Origin: Butyriboletus loyo
Lineage: Eukaryota > Basidiomycota > Agaricomycetes > Boletales > Boletaceae
Length of the DNA stretch: 64,000 bases
Reading direction: 5' to 3'
Assembly (NCBI GenBank): GCA_038093515.1
Contig: JBBPSI010000046.1
Coordinates: forward strand, 87,815-151,814
In this document: piece by piece, positions 1 to 12,900 of the stretch
Layout: each line of letters starts with the position of its first letter
Numbering within the stretch: position 1 is the first letter of the stretch
Notes under the pieces: model-generated
What the model was told of the DNA's origin: nothing
Seen by the model: the letters and a program-made list of their open reading frames with translations, nothing else
Databases searched by the model: none
Program-made: the position numbers and the translations under genes

Positions 1-12
1 AACGAAGCACCC

Positions 13-3000
13 TCAAGGCGACGAAGACGACGACGGTGATTCGGGTTGCGATTGCGATTGTTGTGACTGGGCCCCCCAAGGCGCGACCGCGTCGTCGAGC
101 ATGATGCCTCGTATCCGGTTATACACCGCTTCTGGGAATTGTCTGAGACGGCAGGTCAACACAACCAATTCTCTCCCTTGCGAGCGCGCATAGACGACCT
201 ACCGTTGTTTCAACCGTTCGAGCAGGGCAACTGCGCGATCACGGTCGCCATTACCCAGTTCTGCGCGGAACATCGCTTCCCATGTCGAGGGCTAAGAAGA
301 AGGGTCGCGATAAGTAACGCAATGAACAATGCCCCGTATGCTGACGGGCTCACCTCTCTGTACGAGACCGAGTCCGGCGAGACCGGAGTAGAAGACGAAG
401 TGGAATTGTGTGGGACGTGGTTGCCAGGAGCGGCGACACCGCTAGCAGGATCTGCCAAGTTCTCAAATATAGCCCGCGCCTGCTCGATAGCACCGTCGGC
501 AGCATATCCCTTGATCAACAAATTCGCAATGTACGCCGTCATATGGACGCCCGTTGCCTGCAGCCGAGCGAGATACTGCTGTGCGAGATCCATCCGCTTG
601 CGCGTCACGAGCACGTTGATCAGAGACTCGTAGGAGACGGCATCTGGAAGGGGAGTAGGACCACGCTGGGAAGACGGGTGAGAGGAGATGGATTCGAAAA
701 TACTGATAGCCTTGTCAGTATCCTTCATGACGCAGCCGTAAGCGTTCATGAGCGCCGCCCAATGGCTGCCTTGAAGACGGACGTGCGGGTTCGACTCGAC
801 ACGCTTGAAAGTCGCCTCCATGGCAGCCACATCAACAGGTTCGATGGTTCCGTATGCATCAATAAGGAGCTACAACACATTTCAGACAGAGCGAATGGAG
901 AAAACATGAACAGCTTACCTTATACGTGTGCGCCGAAGGCTGAACATTGGCCTCGGACATCTTGTTCAGGTAGAACAACACCTTCTCCTTGTCCGGCTTT
1001 GTATGCGTGTACAGTTGCATCATCGTGTTGTACGGCGGAATCCGAGGCCTGAAGTTCGGCTGACTAACCATTTCTGCGAACAGCTGCTCGGCGGCAACGG
1101 TGTCGCCAACTCTTGCGCATGCAGCAATGACAGCACCATAAGTGATCGACGAGGGGCGCAGCGACGTGTTGGTCTTCATCTGTTGAAAGAGCTCGAGTGC
1201 AAAGTCTGCCTTGCGTGCTTTGGCAAGCTTGGAGATAATCGTGTTGTAGAGATAAACGTTGGGCTTCGTTCCAAGCATCTGACATTCCGCAAAGAGAGCC
1301 ATGGCATTGGAGGTGTCGTCCGTGGTATCCTTGACGCATTCGATCAAGGATCCGTATGCGTCAGGGGACGGAACACCACCCGCAGCAGTGATCCGGCTCC
1401 GATGTGCAAACGCAGTATCCATGTCACCCCCATGCGCGTAGGCAATGATCATGTTGTCTTCGATCTGGAACCACGCCTGGGATTGCCAGGTAGGGCTTTG
1501 GGCCACAAAGGGTGAAAAGAGAACCTGCTGAGCGATGGAATATACCGATTGCGCTGCGGCGATGCTGCCGGCGCGTCCGAGCCCATTAATCAACCTGCCC
1601 AGAGTGGCTGGATGAGGATAACGAGGGGGTTTCGCGGAGATGGCTACTTGGAGAGTATTGTAACTGTCGTGGACCGTGACTGATGGATGCGAAGGGAACC
1701 ACCTGTCCATTTGTCTACTAAGTTCTGCATCAATGATGATTTGTGAGGGAGGGGGAGGGAACTCGGCAGAGGGTAAAGGTGGCGTGAGAGTACGAGGGAC
1801 ATCGCTCTCCTCGTTCGTGCGCTCGGCGAAGGGGATCCTGAGACGATTGAAAGACCATGCGAGACCATCCAAAAAGCGAGAAACCCCGCGCTCTGTGTAA
1901 CTGGAATAGAGAGCTTCCGTCAGAGCAACCTGCACCTTGCTGGACACCAATCGGAAGTCAATTCCCGCGTCGCTCATGGCTTGCAGCAGTGGCATCAGGC
2001 CTGCGTATGCGCGATCCGAGGAAGAGGAGATGTCCGAATTAGATGAGTTCACAGGGGTTGAGAGTGCACATTGAAGAATTGTCTCCAAATCTGAGACAGA
2101 AGCAAGTTTCTGAGGGGCAGACATGTAGGCGTGGAGAAGAGGATGGGCAATCAAGGTTGGGGTAGCCGAGCCGAGCCACGCGACAAGGGGAATTATCGGC
2201 AACATTTGTTCCAGAGCGAGGACAGAGGGGGAAGTGGCAGCAACAGTGCCCAAATAACCAGACAGTATCGTCGTCGTCATCGCCTTGTACTTCGTGAGGT
2301 TCCTACAAGGCTTGACAGACAGAAGTTGGTCGGCGACTCTGAGGAGATGTCTACCAATAAATTCGACAGAGTGTCTCGTTTCTTCGGCTTCGCTTATCGT
2401 CACCACAGATTGACGTGATTTGGCAAACTCATCGAGCACACGGAGGTTTGCTTCGAGAACCATGAGCGTGTCCGAGATTTTGATGCTCAAACGATCGTTT
2501 GGGGCACAGTCGACGAGTATATCGTATAGCCTGTTGAGGTCCCCAATGTAAGCACTTTGCCCAGAGGAAGCCTCCACAAGGGCATCCAGCATGATACCCC
2601 AACAGATCTGGTCAGGGCGGGAAGGGTTTCGAGTGGACTCGTCGTTGTCACTGGATGCAGCAGGTTGCTGGAGAAGACGATCGAACCAAGACAATGCAGT
2701 TTTGATGTCAGGTTTGGGTGGATTATGAGCAACATTTGATAAAGAAGGGGTGCAGAAGCCACTAATAATGGACGTAAACGTTGACGAAGCTGGAGATGGA
2801 ATTGACGCTAAGTCGCCTGATACGCATGTCAACACGGAGTGAGTGGCGTTTCAAAGTGAATCAATCGTTACCTTTCTCGGGACGCCCGCTGTCCATCATC
2901 GTCTCGAGTAGACGGAGTGCACCGGCAGGTTGCCCAGCGTTGAAGTAACCCTGAATCATTTTATTCCAAATCCTGAGCTGAATGGGGAACTGTCGCTCGA

Positions 3001-4316
3001 CCTCCACAACCAGGCCACGTGCACCTAGATCTCGGAACTCTTTGAAGACCTCTTTGGCGCCCATAAGATCACCTGCGTTAATGTAAGTGGACAAGAGGTA
3101 ATAGAACATCAGATCCGTAGGAGCGGGTCGAGACCGGGCCTCAAGTTGCGCATATACGCGGATGGCAGCGTCAATATTTGCGTGAGCGGCGCATGAGCGG
3201 AGGAGTCCGTGGTAAACGTTGAACGGAAAATGCGCAACCAACGGTCTCGTAACTGCGGCAGAGTCGGATGACGGCTGAGGAACAGCAGAAGCGGCGTCGA
3301 AGACGCGCATTGCAGTCGCAAAATTATCCTCTGCGAGCAAAGTCCCTCTTTGTCTCTCGTCGACTTGGGCTTCCTCGCCTGCAACGTCATCGAGGTCCCC
3401 GATGGCGGACAATTGTCGTCGCTTCGCACGATAGGACAGGACCTCGAGAGACTTTTGGACCTCACGATCCCTGTCTGTGAGCCCTATGATTGTGTTGACA
3501 AATGTACCCAGGTTGGGCGTCAGGCCGCGCTGGGGGAGGGCATTGTAGAGTTGGATGGTCAGCGTTGCGCTGGTAGCAGAACCAACGCCAACAACGGCGC
3601 GAAGGGCATGGTTGAAATCGAGGAGGGTGGGTTCGGAGTAAGACAATGCAGGTTCTTTGGAGGGATCAATCAGCCACCGGACGTGTTGCAAGACGCTAGG
3701 AGTGTCCTTGTTGGACAAGGCGTCTTCCAGCGCGAGAGAAAACGGGGACCAAGCGGTGACGGGACGTGGGTCCTGTTCGGGAGTGATCTCGCCCTGCTGA
3801 TCCTTGTTTGCAGTAGCGGCGGTATGACGTTCACGTAGCTGCATCTGCACGGTGTGCAACACGCCGGTGGCGACATGGTCGTCATCATTGAGACCAGCAG
3901 GGAGCGAAAAGGAATGGCGACGTGCGAGTGTGCGGTGCGCTCTGGACGTGGCAGAGCGGGGGGTGACCAGGGTCGCCTTCGTTTCTTCCCTGTCGTCGTC
4001 TGCCTTTGTAGTGTCATCTTGGGTCGCAGAGGAATTAGCCTGGGTGATGGCACGGCCGGCGCCCTGTTGCGAGGTGAGGAGAACTGTCGAGCGGAGTATG
4101 TATGACACGTACGGTGTAACCCTTGTAGAATTTGCTTCCAGCGTGGAATTTGGCGCCGCCTGGACCTGCGCCTGTGCCGGCGCCACCCCAGGAAGCGCCA
4201 GCGCCTGCAGCGGGAGTGGACTGGAGGGCATTTCGGAGTGCACCAGACTGGTTTTGCACAAGTGCAACCGCGCGTGAGGTGTGCAGGAAGAGGTGGTTCG
4301 CGACCTTTGGGAGCAT
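13..4316 (-). CDS. Mitochondrial pentatricopeptide repeat (PPR) protein
   Basis: Six exons joined by eye: 4113-4316, 2872-4063, 919-2816, 354-869, 203-291, 13-142; the sum is 4029 nt, giving 1342 aa. Introns are 49-62 nt with GT-AG ends and every phase agrees. The N-terminus (MLPKVANHLFLHTSRAVALV) is basic, hydroxylated and free of acidic residues, like a mitochondrial presequence. The C-terminal half carries tandem PPR helices, for example YNTIISKLAKARKADFALELF and TYGAVIAACARVGDTVAAEQ, and one PPR is split by the third intron. PPR proteins bind organellar RNA. The layout resembles fungal Cya5/Dmr1-type mitochondrial translation or RNA-stability factors, but which transcript is bound cannot be told from sequence. 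The tail is Gln/Ser-rich. The PPR call is firm; the mitochondrial role is inferred. Confidence 0.85.
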
Positions 4317-4536
4317 GATGAGAATTACAAGCTAGTATGATGATATGGTACGATGGAGGGCCGCGTAGGCTGTCGCGGGCGACGAGGAGGGGGCGTTGAG
4401 AACGCCACGTACGACGAGGAAATGTTTGACTGAGAAAAGACGATGTGACTCGCGCGGCAATAAAAAGCAAAATCGGCGCTTCGGGTGAAACCGGGTGAAA
4501 ATCCCGAAGCCAAGCCGAGCGCCGACGCAACCGCGT

Positions 4537-6225
4537 TCACAAGTGAAAAAGCCTCCAGTCAGCAATGATGATGTCATCCCACGTGTGTTCCTCTGCCTCC
4601 GCCTCGGCCTCTACGCCGTCCTCCACTGGCCCGCTAAACGACACCTGCTCGCGTGCGCGCAATGGTTGCACAACCGCCGCCTTGCTGTCACACGACAAAA
4701 CACGCCCGACGGTGAGGCATGGCTCAGGCGTGCACGTCACCGGGTTAATACCCAGCGTCTGCATCAAGTTCAGCTAGTCAACCCCACCCATGTGACAGTT
4801 CACCGACCTTGTAGCCAACGATCATCCCGCGCGTGACCTGCTCCCCCCTCGTCAGCTTGTCCAGTGTAGCCCAATGCTTGTCTGCAATCGCCTCTAGCCT
4901 CTCGACGTCCACCTCCGTCTCAGCTTCCGGGGCTGTCATCTTGTCGACGTCATCCCCGTAGTCGAGCGAGATGTCACCACCCTCCGCTGATACGACCACG
5001 CTCTGGACTTTGAGCTTGTCCCCGTACTCGTCACGCATCTTGCGTTTCTTCTTTTCTCTGTGCAACCCTGCTTCGACATCAATGCTCGTCACAAAGAGGT
5101 TTGGGGGTAGCGAGGAGCGTGATGAAGGTGGTATCAATCGAGGCAGAGCTCGCGTTACCGTCTGTGCTGGAGTCGCACACTCGGGCGTCGCCATTGCACC
5201 AGAGGTAGATGCAGAAGCGTCGCCTTCCTGGTTCCCAAATATAATCTTTGGAGCAAGGGGTCTGCCTATAAGCGACTTGAAGTTCTTGGCTTTGTTCTTG
5301 TTGCGGAGCGAGAGCGACAACAGGCCAGAGTGTACATCCTGGCTAGAGTCGGGCACGATCGCGTCCACTAGTGCATCTTTACCTGCCACTACGGCATTTG
5401 CGCCAGACACTGGTCCGCCCTCGGACACACCGGCGGCATCGTGCTCGTGCATTCGCTTGAGTCGCCGCCGCAAATTTCGTGCTCGTGTCTGCGGTTTTCC
5501 ATACCCAGGAGGAACGAAAGTTGAAGGACTAGAAATCAAAAGTAAAGGAACGTGATGCGGTTGAACGGAACCTGACGTACGGGTGTGGTTTTGGTTGTAC
5601 GGACGACGCTACTTGAGTCCATTCTCTTACGTGGGTTTTTGGGGGCTTTGCTTTTCGCAAGGACGGCGTCGTAGGACACGAGGATTTATCCGAGTCTGAT
5701 GTTGATTCGGAATCCGAAGTCTCCGACTCTGACTCGGGCTCTGACGGAGAGGTGGTGGACTCTGTTTCAGACTCGGAGCTGGACGAACTCGGCGTCGACA
5801 GGCGTCGTTTCCGCTTGCGCAGAGCCGTAGGTTCTAAACGTGTTTGTGAGGCACCTTGACCGACGGGGTCTCGTGCAGTCGCGTCCTCAGACGGCACGTC
5901 GAGTATGTCTACGCTGCATGCGAGTTGGCTTCTTGTAAAGTCTAGAGTCGTACATGGTGACGCACCAAATTAGATCACCGTCCCTCACGATAGTGAGCTC
6001 AGAATTGTCAAGCAACTCGAAGCCATCGATGGAGAGGCGCAACGCCGAAGGGGCGACATCACGAAAGGCAGGGAGGGACGCGCCGAGGAGGTACTTGAAG
6101 GAGGAGATGTCCGGGGTCGACTGCACGAATGGAAGCGGGAACCACGCCCTCACTGGAGGCAGCGGTGGATTCGTTTGTATCTTGACCCTCATGTCACCGT
6201 GGACGTTGTTGTGGACGGCAGCCAT
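4537..6225 (-). CDS. Coilin-like protein (Cajal-body scaffold)
   Basis: Four exons: 5954-6225, 5581-5913, 4808-5528, 4537-4758, predicting 515 aa. Introns are 40, 52 and 49 nt; the 40-nt one is unusually short but is the join I found that keeps frame. The N-terminus has a ubiquitin-like coilin pattern (MRVKIQT, then LSIDGFELLDNSELTIVRDGD). The middle is a long Ser/Glu/Asp tract followed by a basic motif with PPGYGKPQTRARNLRRRLKR. The C-terminus (IVGYK, then TPEPCLTVGRV) looks like the atypical Tudor domain of coilin. Coilin scaffolds nuclear Cajal bodies where snRNPs mature, which fits a neighbour of the spliceosome gene CWC15, although adjacency proves nothing in fungi. The first ATG in the open frame at 6225 was taken as start. 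The family call rests on motif order, not on a search. Confidence 0.6.
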
Positions 6226-6375
6226 TTCAAGTAACAAACCCCCAAGCACGCAAAGCTATACAGTTTGTTCAAACCTCGAGAAGGCGACGTGTAAATGTAT
6301 GCGTCATAAAAAGTACTGAGCTACTACAGAGTTCTAGCAAGTACCATGTATCAAATGAACCGTCGGAATGTCGTA

Positions 6376-7269
6376 TCACTGCGGAGAAAAGGACATGCTT
6401 GGCACTCGAATCCACCTGCACGTTCGACACTGTGGAACTTACCTTGATAAACTTTGCCATGAATTTTCTAGGCCGACAACACTCAGACGATTAAACTTGC
6501 AAAAGGACGGGTACGCACTTGTGGAACTCGGTCCGCAGGAGATCGTTCACGAAGTGGCCAGACTTTTCCTTTTGGTTCATTGCCTGGTTCTTGAAGATGA
6601 GATCTAAAACGATTCACAACTTGGTGTTAAGTACGAGTAAGGAGAAGCACATACCATCGTCCCATCTTCTCTTGACCGAGAACGTCCCGGGAACAGTCGT
6701 GTTCAAGCCCTGAGATTGACCCAGCTGAGCTGCTTGCGACGCCAACTGTTCACGTTCTTGTCGGGCATTCTCTTCTGCACGTTCGCGTTTTATCTTCTCG
6801 AGTTCGCGGAGCAGCTCGTCGGTATCATCCTCGTCCTCTGACTCTTCCTCGCTCTCCTCGTCCTCGTTCTTTTGCTCGTCTCCTTCCACATCGTCGTCAT
6901 CCTTGTCCAGTTCAAGCGCTTCTTGGAGCAGTTTTCTCCGCTTGACAGTGTTCTCGTCTTCGGCCCCATTCTTGACCGCTGCGATAGCTACGGGGGGTTT
7001 CCCCTCGGCCTTGCGCTTCTTGTTCCGCGCCTCTTCTTCTGCTGCGAGCAACTCTGCTCTAAGGTCTAGCCGCGCGACCTCACCTGTAGATGTCTGTCCG
7101 GGCTGCCTAGCTCAAACGGTTTGAGCACGTGCTACAAGAAAGCGGGGTGAACGTACCGAAACTTGAGCTTTGTGTGGGCAGCCATGTCGCGCACCGAAAA
7201 CTGTCTCGATCCACCCTGGACATTTCTTGCTTGAGCGGGGTCCCATGTGGGACGGTGAGCGGTGGACAT
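6376..7269 (-). CDS. CWC15: Pre-mRNA splicing factor CWC15
   Basis: Five exons: 7157-7269, 6655-7106, 6519-6603, 6443-6467 and a final 3-nt exon carrying only the stop (6376-6378); 225 aa, close to the usual length of about 230. The start MSTAHRPTWDPA and the KLKFRQPGQ segment are diagnostic. A central acidic, Glu/Asp-rich coil follows. The C-terminus reads KRRWDDDLIFKNQA, then FVNDLLRTEFHKKF and ends KFIK, as in Cwc15/AD-002 proteins. Cwc15 is a component of the Prp19-associated (NTC) complex of the active spliceosome. The stop-only last exon depends on accepting the 64-nt intron 6379-6442; if it is retained, a further unrelated tail would be added. Divergent from SEC63 across 100 bp. Confidence 0.93.
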
Positions 7270-7369
7270 GGTTGCGATTCAAGAGTCGAGTGTGCCCCCT
7301 GTGCACTGGTTTCGCACGGTCCATTGAGCCACGTCAAAAAGGTTCGGTCGGTTCGCGTGTTGCTCGACC
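7270..7369. promoter_or_regulatory. Divergent CWC15/SEC63 promoter
   Basis: Only 100 bp separate the two start codons, so both transcripts must begin within or very near this interval. No TATA box is evident. Confidence 0.55.
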
Positions 7370-9807
7370 ATGGCCAACTACCACTATGACGAGGCCGGCA
7401 ACATGGCCGCCTACTTTCTCATCTCTGTCCTCACCATCGTTCTCGTACCGCTCACTTTCTCGTCTGTCGCCCGCATATCCGCACGCAAGTCCCTGTCCTC
7501 CTCACACCCGGTTCGACGCTGACCCATTGCACAGAACGCCCCGAGGAGCGGATCCACGGGTGTCAATGCAAACCCTGTCTCGACCGCAGAAAGCTGGTCC
7601 TTGCCGCAAACAGACGGTCCGTATTCAGCCCCAAGCTCACCAAGAGGTGCGTGTCTCCCTTGACGAATCGCTCCGTTTTTTGTCTGACCCTTCTTCTACT
7701 AGGACGGTGATCCTCCTCCTCGGCTGGTCCTCCTTTGTCTTTTTGGTCAACAGAGTGCGCAACGCCGAGAACGACAACAAGGTGTACGACCCGTATGAAA
7801 TATTGGGCATTTCCGCCGTACGTACCTATGGTCCATCCCGCGCCCGACCGACCGCACTCATTTGGTCTCCCAGGGCACCACGGAGAAGGAAATAAAATCT
7901 CTTTTCAAAAAACTCTCCAAGATATAGTGCGTATCGCGCGACGCTATGCTTGGCACTTTTTAACCGCCGTGCAAAAGTCACCCAGACAAGGTAAAAGCGA
8001 CCGTGAACCAGACGGTCGAACAGATTGCCAATCGCTTTGTAGAAATTACCAAGGCATACAAATCGTGAGCACGACCTCTTGCTGTTTTCGTCGCATTCTC
8101 CACTCAACACGCGTGCCATAGTCTGACAGATCAGACGATCCGCCAAAACTATGAGCTCTATGGTCATCCCGACGGTCGACAAGAAGTCTCCATGGGTATT
8201 GCCCTCCCTTCCTGGATCGTCGAGGGCAAGAACAATATTTGGGTCTTGGGATTTTACGCCGTTCTCATTGGTGGTCTGCTTCCCGGTATGGTCGGACGCT
8301 GGTGGTTTGGAAGCAGAGGAAAGACCAAGGATGGTGTCGAGGCAATGACTGCAGAAGGGTTCTGGAAGGGTGTCGAGGAAGGAAGTGGAATCGGCGATAT
8401 CCTCAAGATTGTCGGCAGTGCATTCAGGTACGAGACGCAGACCAAGAGTGCGGGCGATCTAAGCAAGGTAGAGCGAGAGATCGAGAAGAGAGTAGGTGAC
8501 GAGTGGAAGAATATAAACAAGGTCTTTGCCGATGATGAAATGGGCCAGCGAGCGCTGGCGTTGCTCTACGCTCACTTTTTGCGGTTAGATCTAGGCTCGA
8601 AAGCCCTGGAACAAGGTAGGGATCATGTCGAACTTGCGTTGCGAATTTTCAGACTCATATGTGGACGTTAGAACAAACGTCGTTGCTCCTCCGAACACCT
8701 ACACTACTAAACGCTTTCTTGAACATTGCGGCTGCGCGAAGCTGGCTCGCACCGACTCTTGGTGTCATGCGTCTCCATGCGTACCTCATACAGGCGTTGG
8801 TCCCCGGCAAGGTTACTGCCCCGCAAGATCAACTCCCAGGTTTTGACGGTAGGGCCTCGATTTCTGGAAAGCAAGATCTTGCAACGTCCGTCCGTGACTT
8901 GAAAGAGAGCGGGGACAAACTTGCCCCGGAAGCTAGCAAAGTGCTTGAAAGCTGGGGAACTCTGGAGATTATAGACATGGGATTCAAAGGTACGTGTATT
9001 CTCGGCATGCGCGATTAGAGGGTGAACATTGTCCAAGTGATTGGCGAACGTGTGGTCACGCCGTCGTCCATCGTGTTCTTGTTGGTGAAGCTGCGTGTGA
9101 AGGAGCCTGGCACGTCCTCTTCATCGCCAGTGCAGGATGCCAAGTCAGCGAAAAAGAACGACGAGATTGACGAAAAGTTTTTGAGCACCCGGGGTGATGC
9201 AGAGGAACTTGAGGGAGAGGGTGCACGATACGCACACGCTCCCTACTGGCCAGGAGTGCGTCTAAATAGTTATTGTTGAACCATGTATCTGACGTCTACC
9301 CACAGCTCCGCAAGCCTGGATGGTGGCTCGTTCTCGCCGATGATAAGTCGAACCGGATTGTCGTTCCACCAATGAAGATCAGTGACGTGCCTCGTTCGAA
9401 CCCATTGAAAGAGCGGAATTACAGATGCTACAAGCTCCAGTTCCAGGCGCCACCCAATGTTGGACTGTTTACCTGGAAGGTGTGCTTTGTTAGCGACACT
9501 CTTGTTGGAGAAGAGACGTGTCGGCCGATTTCGGTGAGTGTTTTTATTTTTATTTTCGGACGTGGGCGACGCTGACTGGGGAACAATGCAGCTCAAGATT
9601 GACGACGCGTCTGTGCTCGCAGCCGAGGAGCAGACACCCGAGGACGAGATTTCTGATCCTGAAGAGGATTCGTTGGCTGGACAGATGGCGGCGATGCGAG
9701 GAGGGTCGGTGAAGAAGGCTGCAGTTGCTGAGGAGAGTGACGATGAGAGTTCGACGGACGAGGAGGCGGAGGCGGATGGGGACGACAGTAGCAGCGACAG
9801 TGATTAG
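7370..9807 (+). CDS. SEC63: Protein translocation protein SEC63
   Basis: Ten exons: 7370-7484, 7535-7646, 7703-7817, 7874-7926, 7978-8064, 8122-8615, 8672-8989, 9038-9255, 9306-9533, 9592-9807; 1956 nt, 651 aa, near the yeast length. SEC63 is the ER membrane subunit that recruits Hsp70 (BiP/Kar2) to the Sec61 channel for post-translational import. Visible features are a first membrane span near residues 14-31, a second near 77-93, a lumenal J domain with the HPD triad near residues 133-135, a third span near 200-220, then the Brl domain (VIGERVVTPSSIV; YWPGLRKPGWW) and a Ser/Asp/Glu-rich acidic tail that contacts Sec62 in yeast. Intron 1 (7485-7534) is GC-AG. Confidence 0.95.
7485..7534 (+). 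other. GC-AG intron 1 of SEC63
   Basis: Donor GCAAGT, acceptor CACAG, 50 nt. Only this split gives phase 1 and joins the first membrane span to the HGCQCKPC segment in frame. GT donors nearby give the wrong phase. Confidence 0.8.
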
Positions 9808-9907
9808 CCTAGGGTTAGATTTCTTCGTTATTTGGAACGCGAGACGTGGCGCGTGTGGTATATTAATATATTTGTTGCTCCTGTCCCAGTGACTACTACT
9901 CTTTTTT

Positions 9908-12900
9908 ATGCCACCAAGTCAGGAAGCGCGCTCATCCTCTGCAAAGTTCAACTGGGCCGCTGCAAAGGCCGCAAAGGCTGCTGGTCCCCGCGCACCAGGA
10001 TCTAAGACCGTACCAGAGCCCAAATCACCCGACTGTCTCCTCGGCCTCTCCTTTGTCTTCACCGGCGAACTCTCCTCCTTTTCACGCGACGAGTCTATCG
10101 ATCTCGCGAAGCGGTATGGCGGGTGAGTGTTCCCCCCCTTCCTTCTCCTCGTTCGTCCGCCCCGCCCCGCGCCATAGACCGACCGTCCTCCATTATATTT
10201 ATGTTATAGTCGCGTCACGCTCCAGCCGTCATCAAAGACAGCCTACGTCGTCCTAGGCGACAACGCCGGCCCCTCCAAGCTCGCCGCGATCAAAAAACAC
10301 GGTCTCAAGACGCTCTCTGAGGATGCATTTTTGGCACTGATCGGGACGCGTGTGGGACCGGGCGGACCGGGGGGTGCCCAGCTGGACGAGAAGACGCGGA
10401 AGAAGATGGAGAAGGAGAAGGAGGCGATTAGGGTTGCTGCGGAGACGCTTGAAAGGAGGGAAAAGGTTGAGGAGGGGAAGAAGGGGGGGAAGGGCAAGGT
10501 CGGGTCTGGCAGGTATGTCGGTTTGGTTTCCGTTGTTTTCATTCTCGTGTCGCGTCGATGGCGGCGTCTCTGCTCTTGTGTGGAGGTGCATAGTTACTGA
10601 CAGCATTCCTTTTGGCTTGCTTGCGTGCGTAGTGCGGGTGCGAAACCGGACTTGGCATCACAGCTCTGGACGACGCGCTATGCACCTCACACGCTCAAAG
10701 AGATATGCGGGAACAAGGGTCAAGTGGAGAAGCTCCAGCAATGGCTGCACGACTGGTCCGTTCTTTCCATCCTACCCACCCTCGTCCTTTTCCTTTTCGT
10801 TCACACCACACCGGATGCAGGTCATCGAGCTTGAAATCAGGCTTCAAGAAGCCTGGCAAGAACGGCATGAATCTCTTCCGCGCCGTGCTCATATCCGGCC
10901 CACCAGGCATTGGCAAGACGACGACCGCACACTTGTGTGCGAAACTTGAGGGGTTTACACCGATCGAACTCAATGCGAGCGATGCGCGGAGCAAGAAACT
11001 CGTCGAGGCAAGCGCACGTTTGGCGTAGTGAGCACTCGTGATTGACCTCTTTTGGCCTCTAGAGTGGTATGAACATTAATAATTTATCGTTGGATGGCTG
11101 GATGGGTGGGAAAGAGGTATGCATTTTTTAGAGGAGTGTTCTTGCGATAGAAGCTGAGCGACTTGTACGCTAGGCGACGAATACGCTGGGCGTTACCATC
11201 ACCGACAAGACGTGCCTCATCATGGACGAAGTCGATGGTATGTCCGCAGGAGATCGCGGAGGCGTTGGTGCTTTGAGCGCACTGATCAAGAAGACAAAGG
11301 TATGTACCATCACGCAGGCAAAAGGAGCACCGACCGACGTCGCCGTCTCTATGTCTAGATTCCAATCATTTGTATAGCCAACGACGGTGGAGCACAAAAG
11401 TTGAAGCCCGTTAAGGGTAACACGTTCAATCTTCCGTTCAGAAGGTATGTCACACGAGACGACGTCGTTCTCGTTGTTGATTCATGGGTTGGATTTTAGA
11501 CCCGATGCAGCCGCAGTTCGGTCACGCATCTTGAGTATCATATTCAAGTATGTTCCTCTATTTGCACAGGGTGTATATCTGACACTGCCTTGTGCAGGGA
11601 GAAGATGAAGATCCCAGCAAACGTCGTTGATCAGCTCATCGCCGGATCGCAGTCGGACATTCGACAAGTGTTGAATATGCTTTCAACTTGGCGGCTGTCC
11701 AGCGATACCATGACATTTGATGAAGGCAAGGGACTGTGCGTTCTCTATGTGTTCCCTCACGGCGCTCTACGTTGAAATTGGAGTTGCAGAGCCAAGATGA
11801 ACGAGAAAAACACTATATTGACACCGTTTGACGTCACAAACAAGATGCTTGGACCTTACATGTTCTCTCACACAGCGAGGGAGACACTAGGGGACAAGCT
11901 AGAGATGTATTTTCATGATCACGCATTCGTCCCATTGTTTATACAGGTGGGTTTCGAACCAAGGTCCTGAGGTACCCAACCTCAACACGTCATCAAATAT
12001 AGGAGAACTACCTCAAGACTGAGCCTGCAAAAACAAGGGATCTAAATGGTCCACCGAAAACGCTGAAGCATCTTCGATTGATGGATAAGGCAGCATCCTC
12101 GATATCCGATGCTGATCTCGTAGACGCACTCATACATGGGTTCGTATCGTGTATATTCAATACTTGGATGACTAATCGCCCTACCTGTCCTTGTTTTCAG
12201 ACCGGAGCAACACTGGAGTTTGATGCCGCTGCACGCTGTGTGCTCGACTGTGCGACCTGCTTCCTTCTTGTATGGCAGTGGCATGGGTTACGGTGGAGCC
12301 AACCAGATGACCTTTCCGCAGTACGTCTCTGGTCAAAAGTAAAAACGCTCTTCATCGCTCACACGGAAACCATTCCCTCAAGATGGCTCGGTCAGAACTC
12401 GAAACAAGGGAAACTGCATCGTCAGCTTGGCGAAGTTCAGATCCACATGCGTCTCAAGGTATCGGGCGACAAGACAGAGATACGCCAGTCTTACCTTCCT
12501 GGACTGTTCCCTTGTATCGTAAAACCGCTCGTGGACGATGGATCGGTGGGTTATTCTCTCTTTTCGAGCGACGTTTTGATTTCGATTCGATTTCGCCTAC
12601 TAAACGTAGTCGGCGGTCGATGACATCATTGAGCGCATGGACGAGTATTATCTCTCCCGCGAGGACTGGGATACGATCGTCGAACTCGGTGTGGACCAGA
12701 ACAAGGACGAACTCGTGTTGAAGAAGATTTCAGCGTCGACCAAGACGTCGTTTACGAAAAAGTGAGCCTCGTTTCTTTTCTGTTTCTTTTTTTCGCTGTG
12801 ACCCGATCTTACGCGCTTGCAATCCATATAAAAGGTATAATGCGAGAGAACATCCCATAGCATTTTATAAAGCGATGGATTTGGGCAAGGCCCCGAAGAA

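Noticed and set aside
3852..4277. Plus-strand open frame opposite the PPR gene
   Set aside because: It lies entirely antisense to well-supported PPR exons 1 and 2, with no independent signal.
6269..6460. Alternative extended C-terminus of CWC15
   Set aside because: The family ends at the lysine before the intron; splicing 6379-6442 supplies a stop at once.
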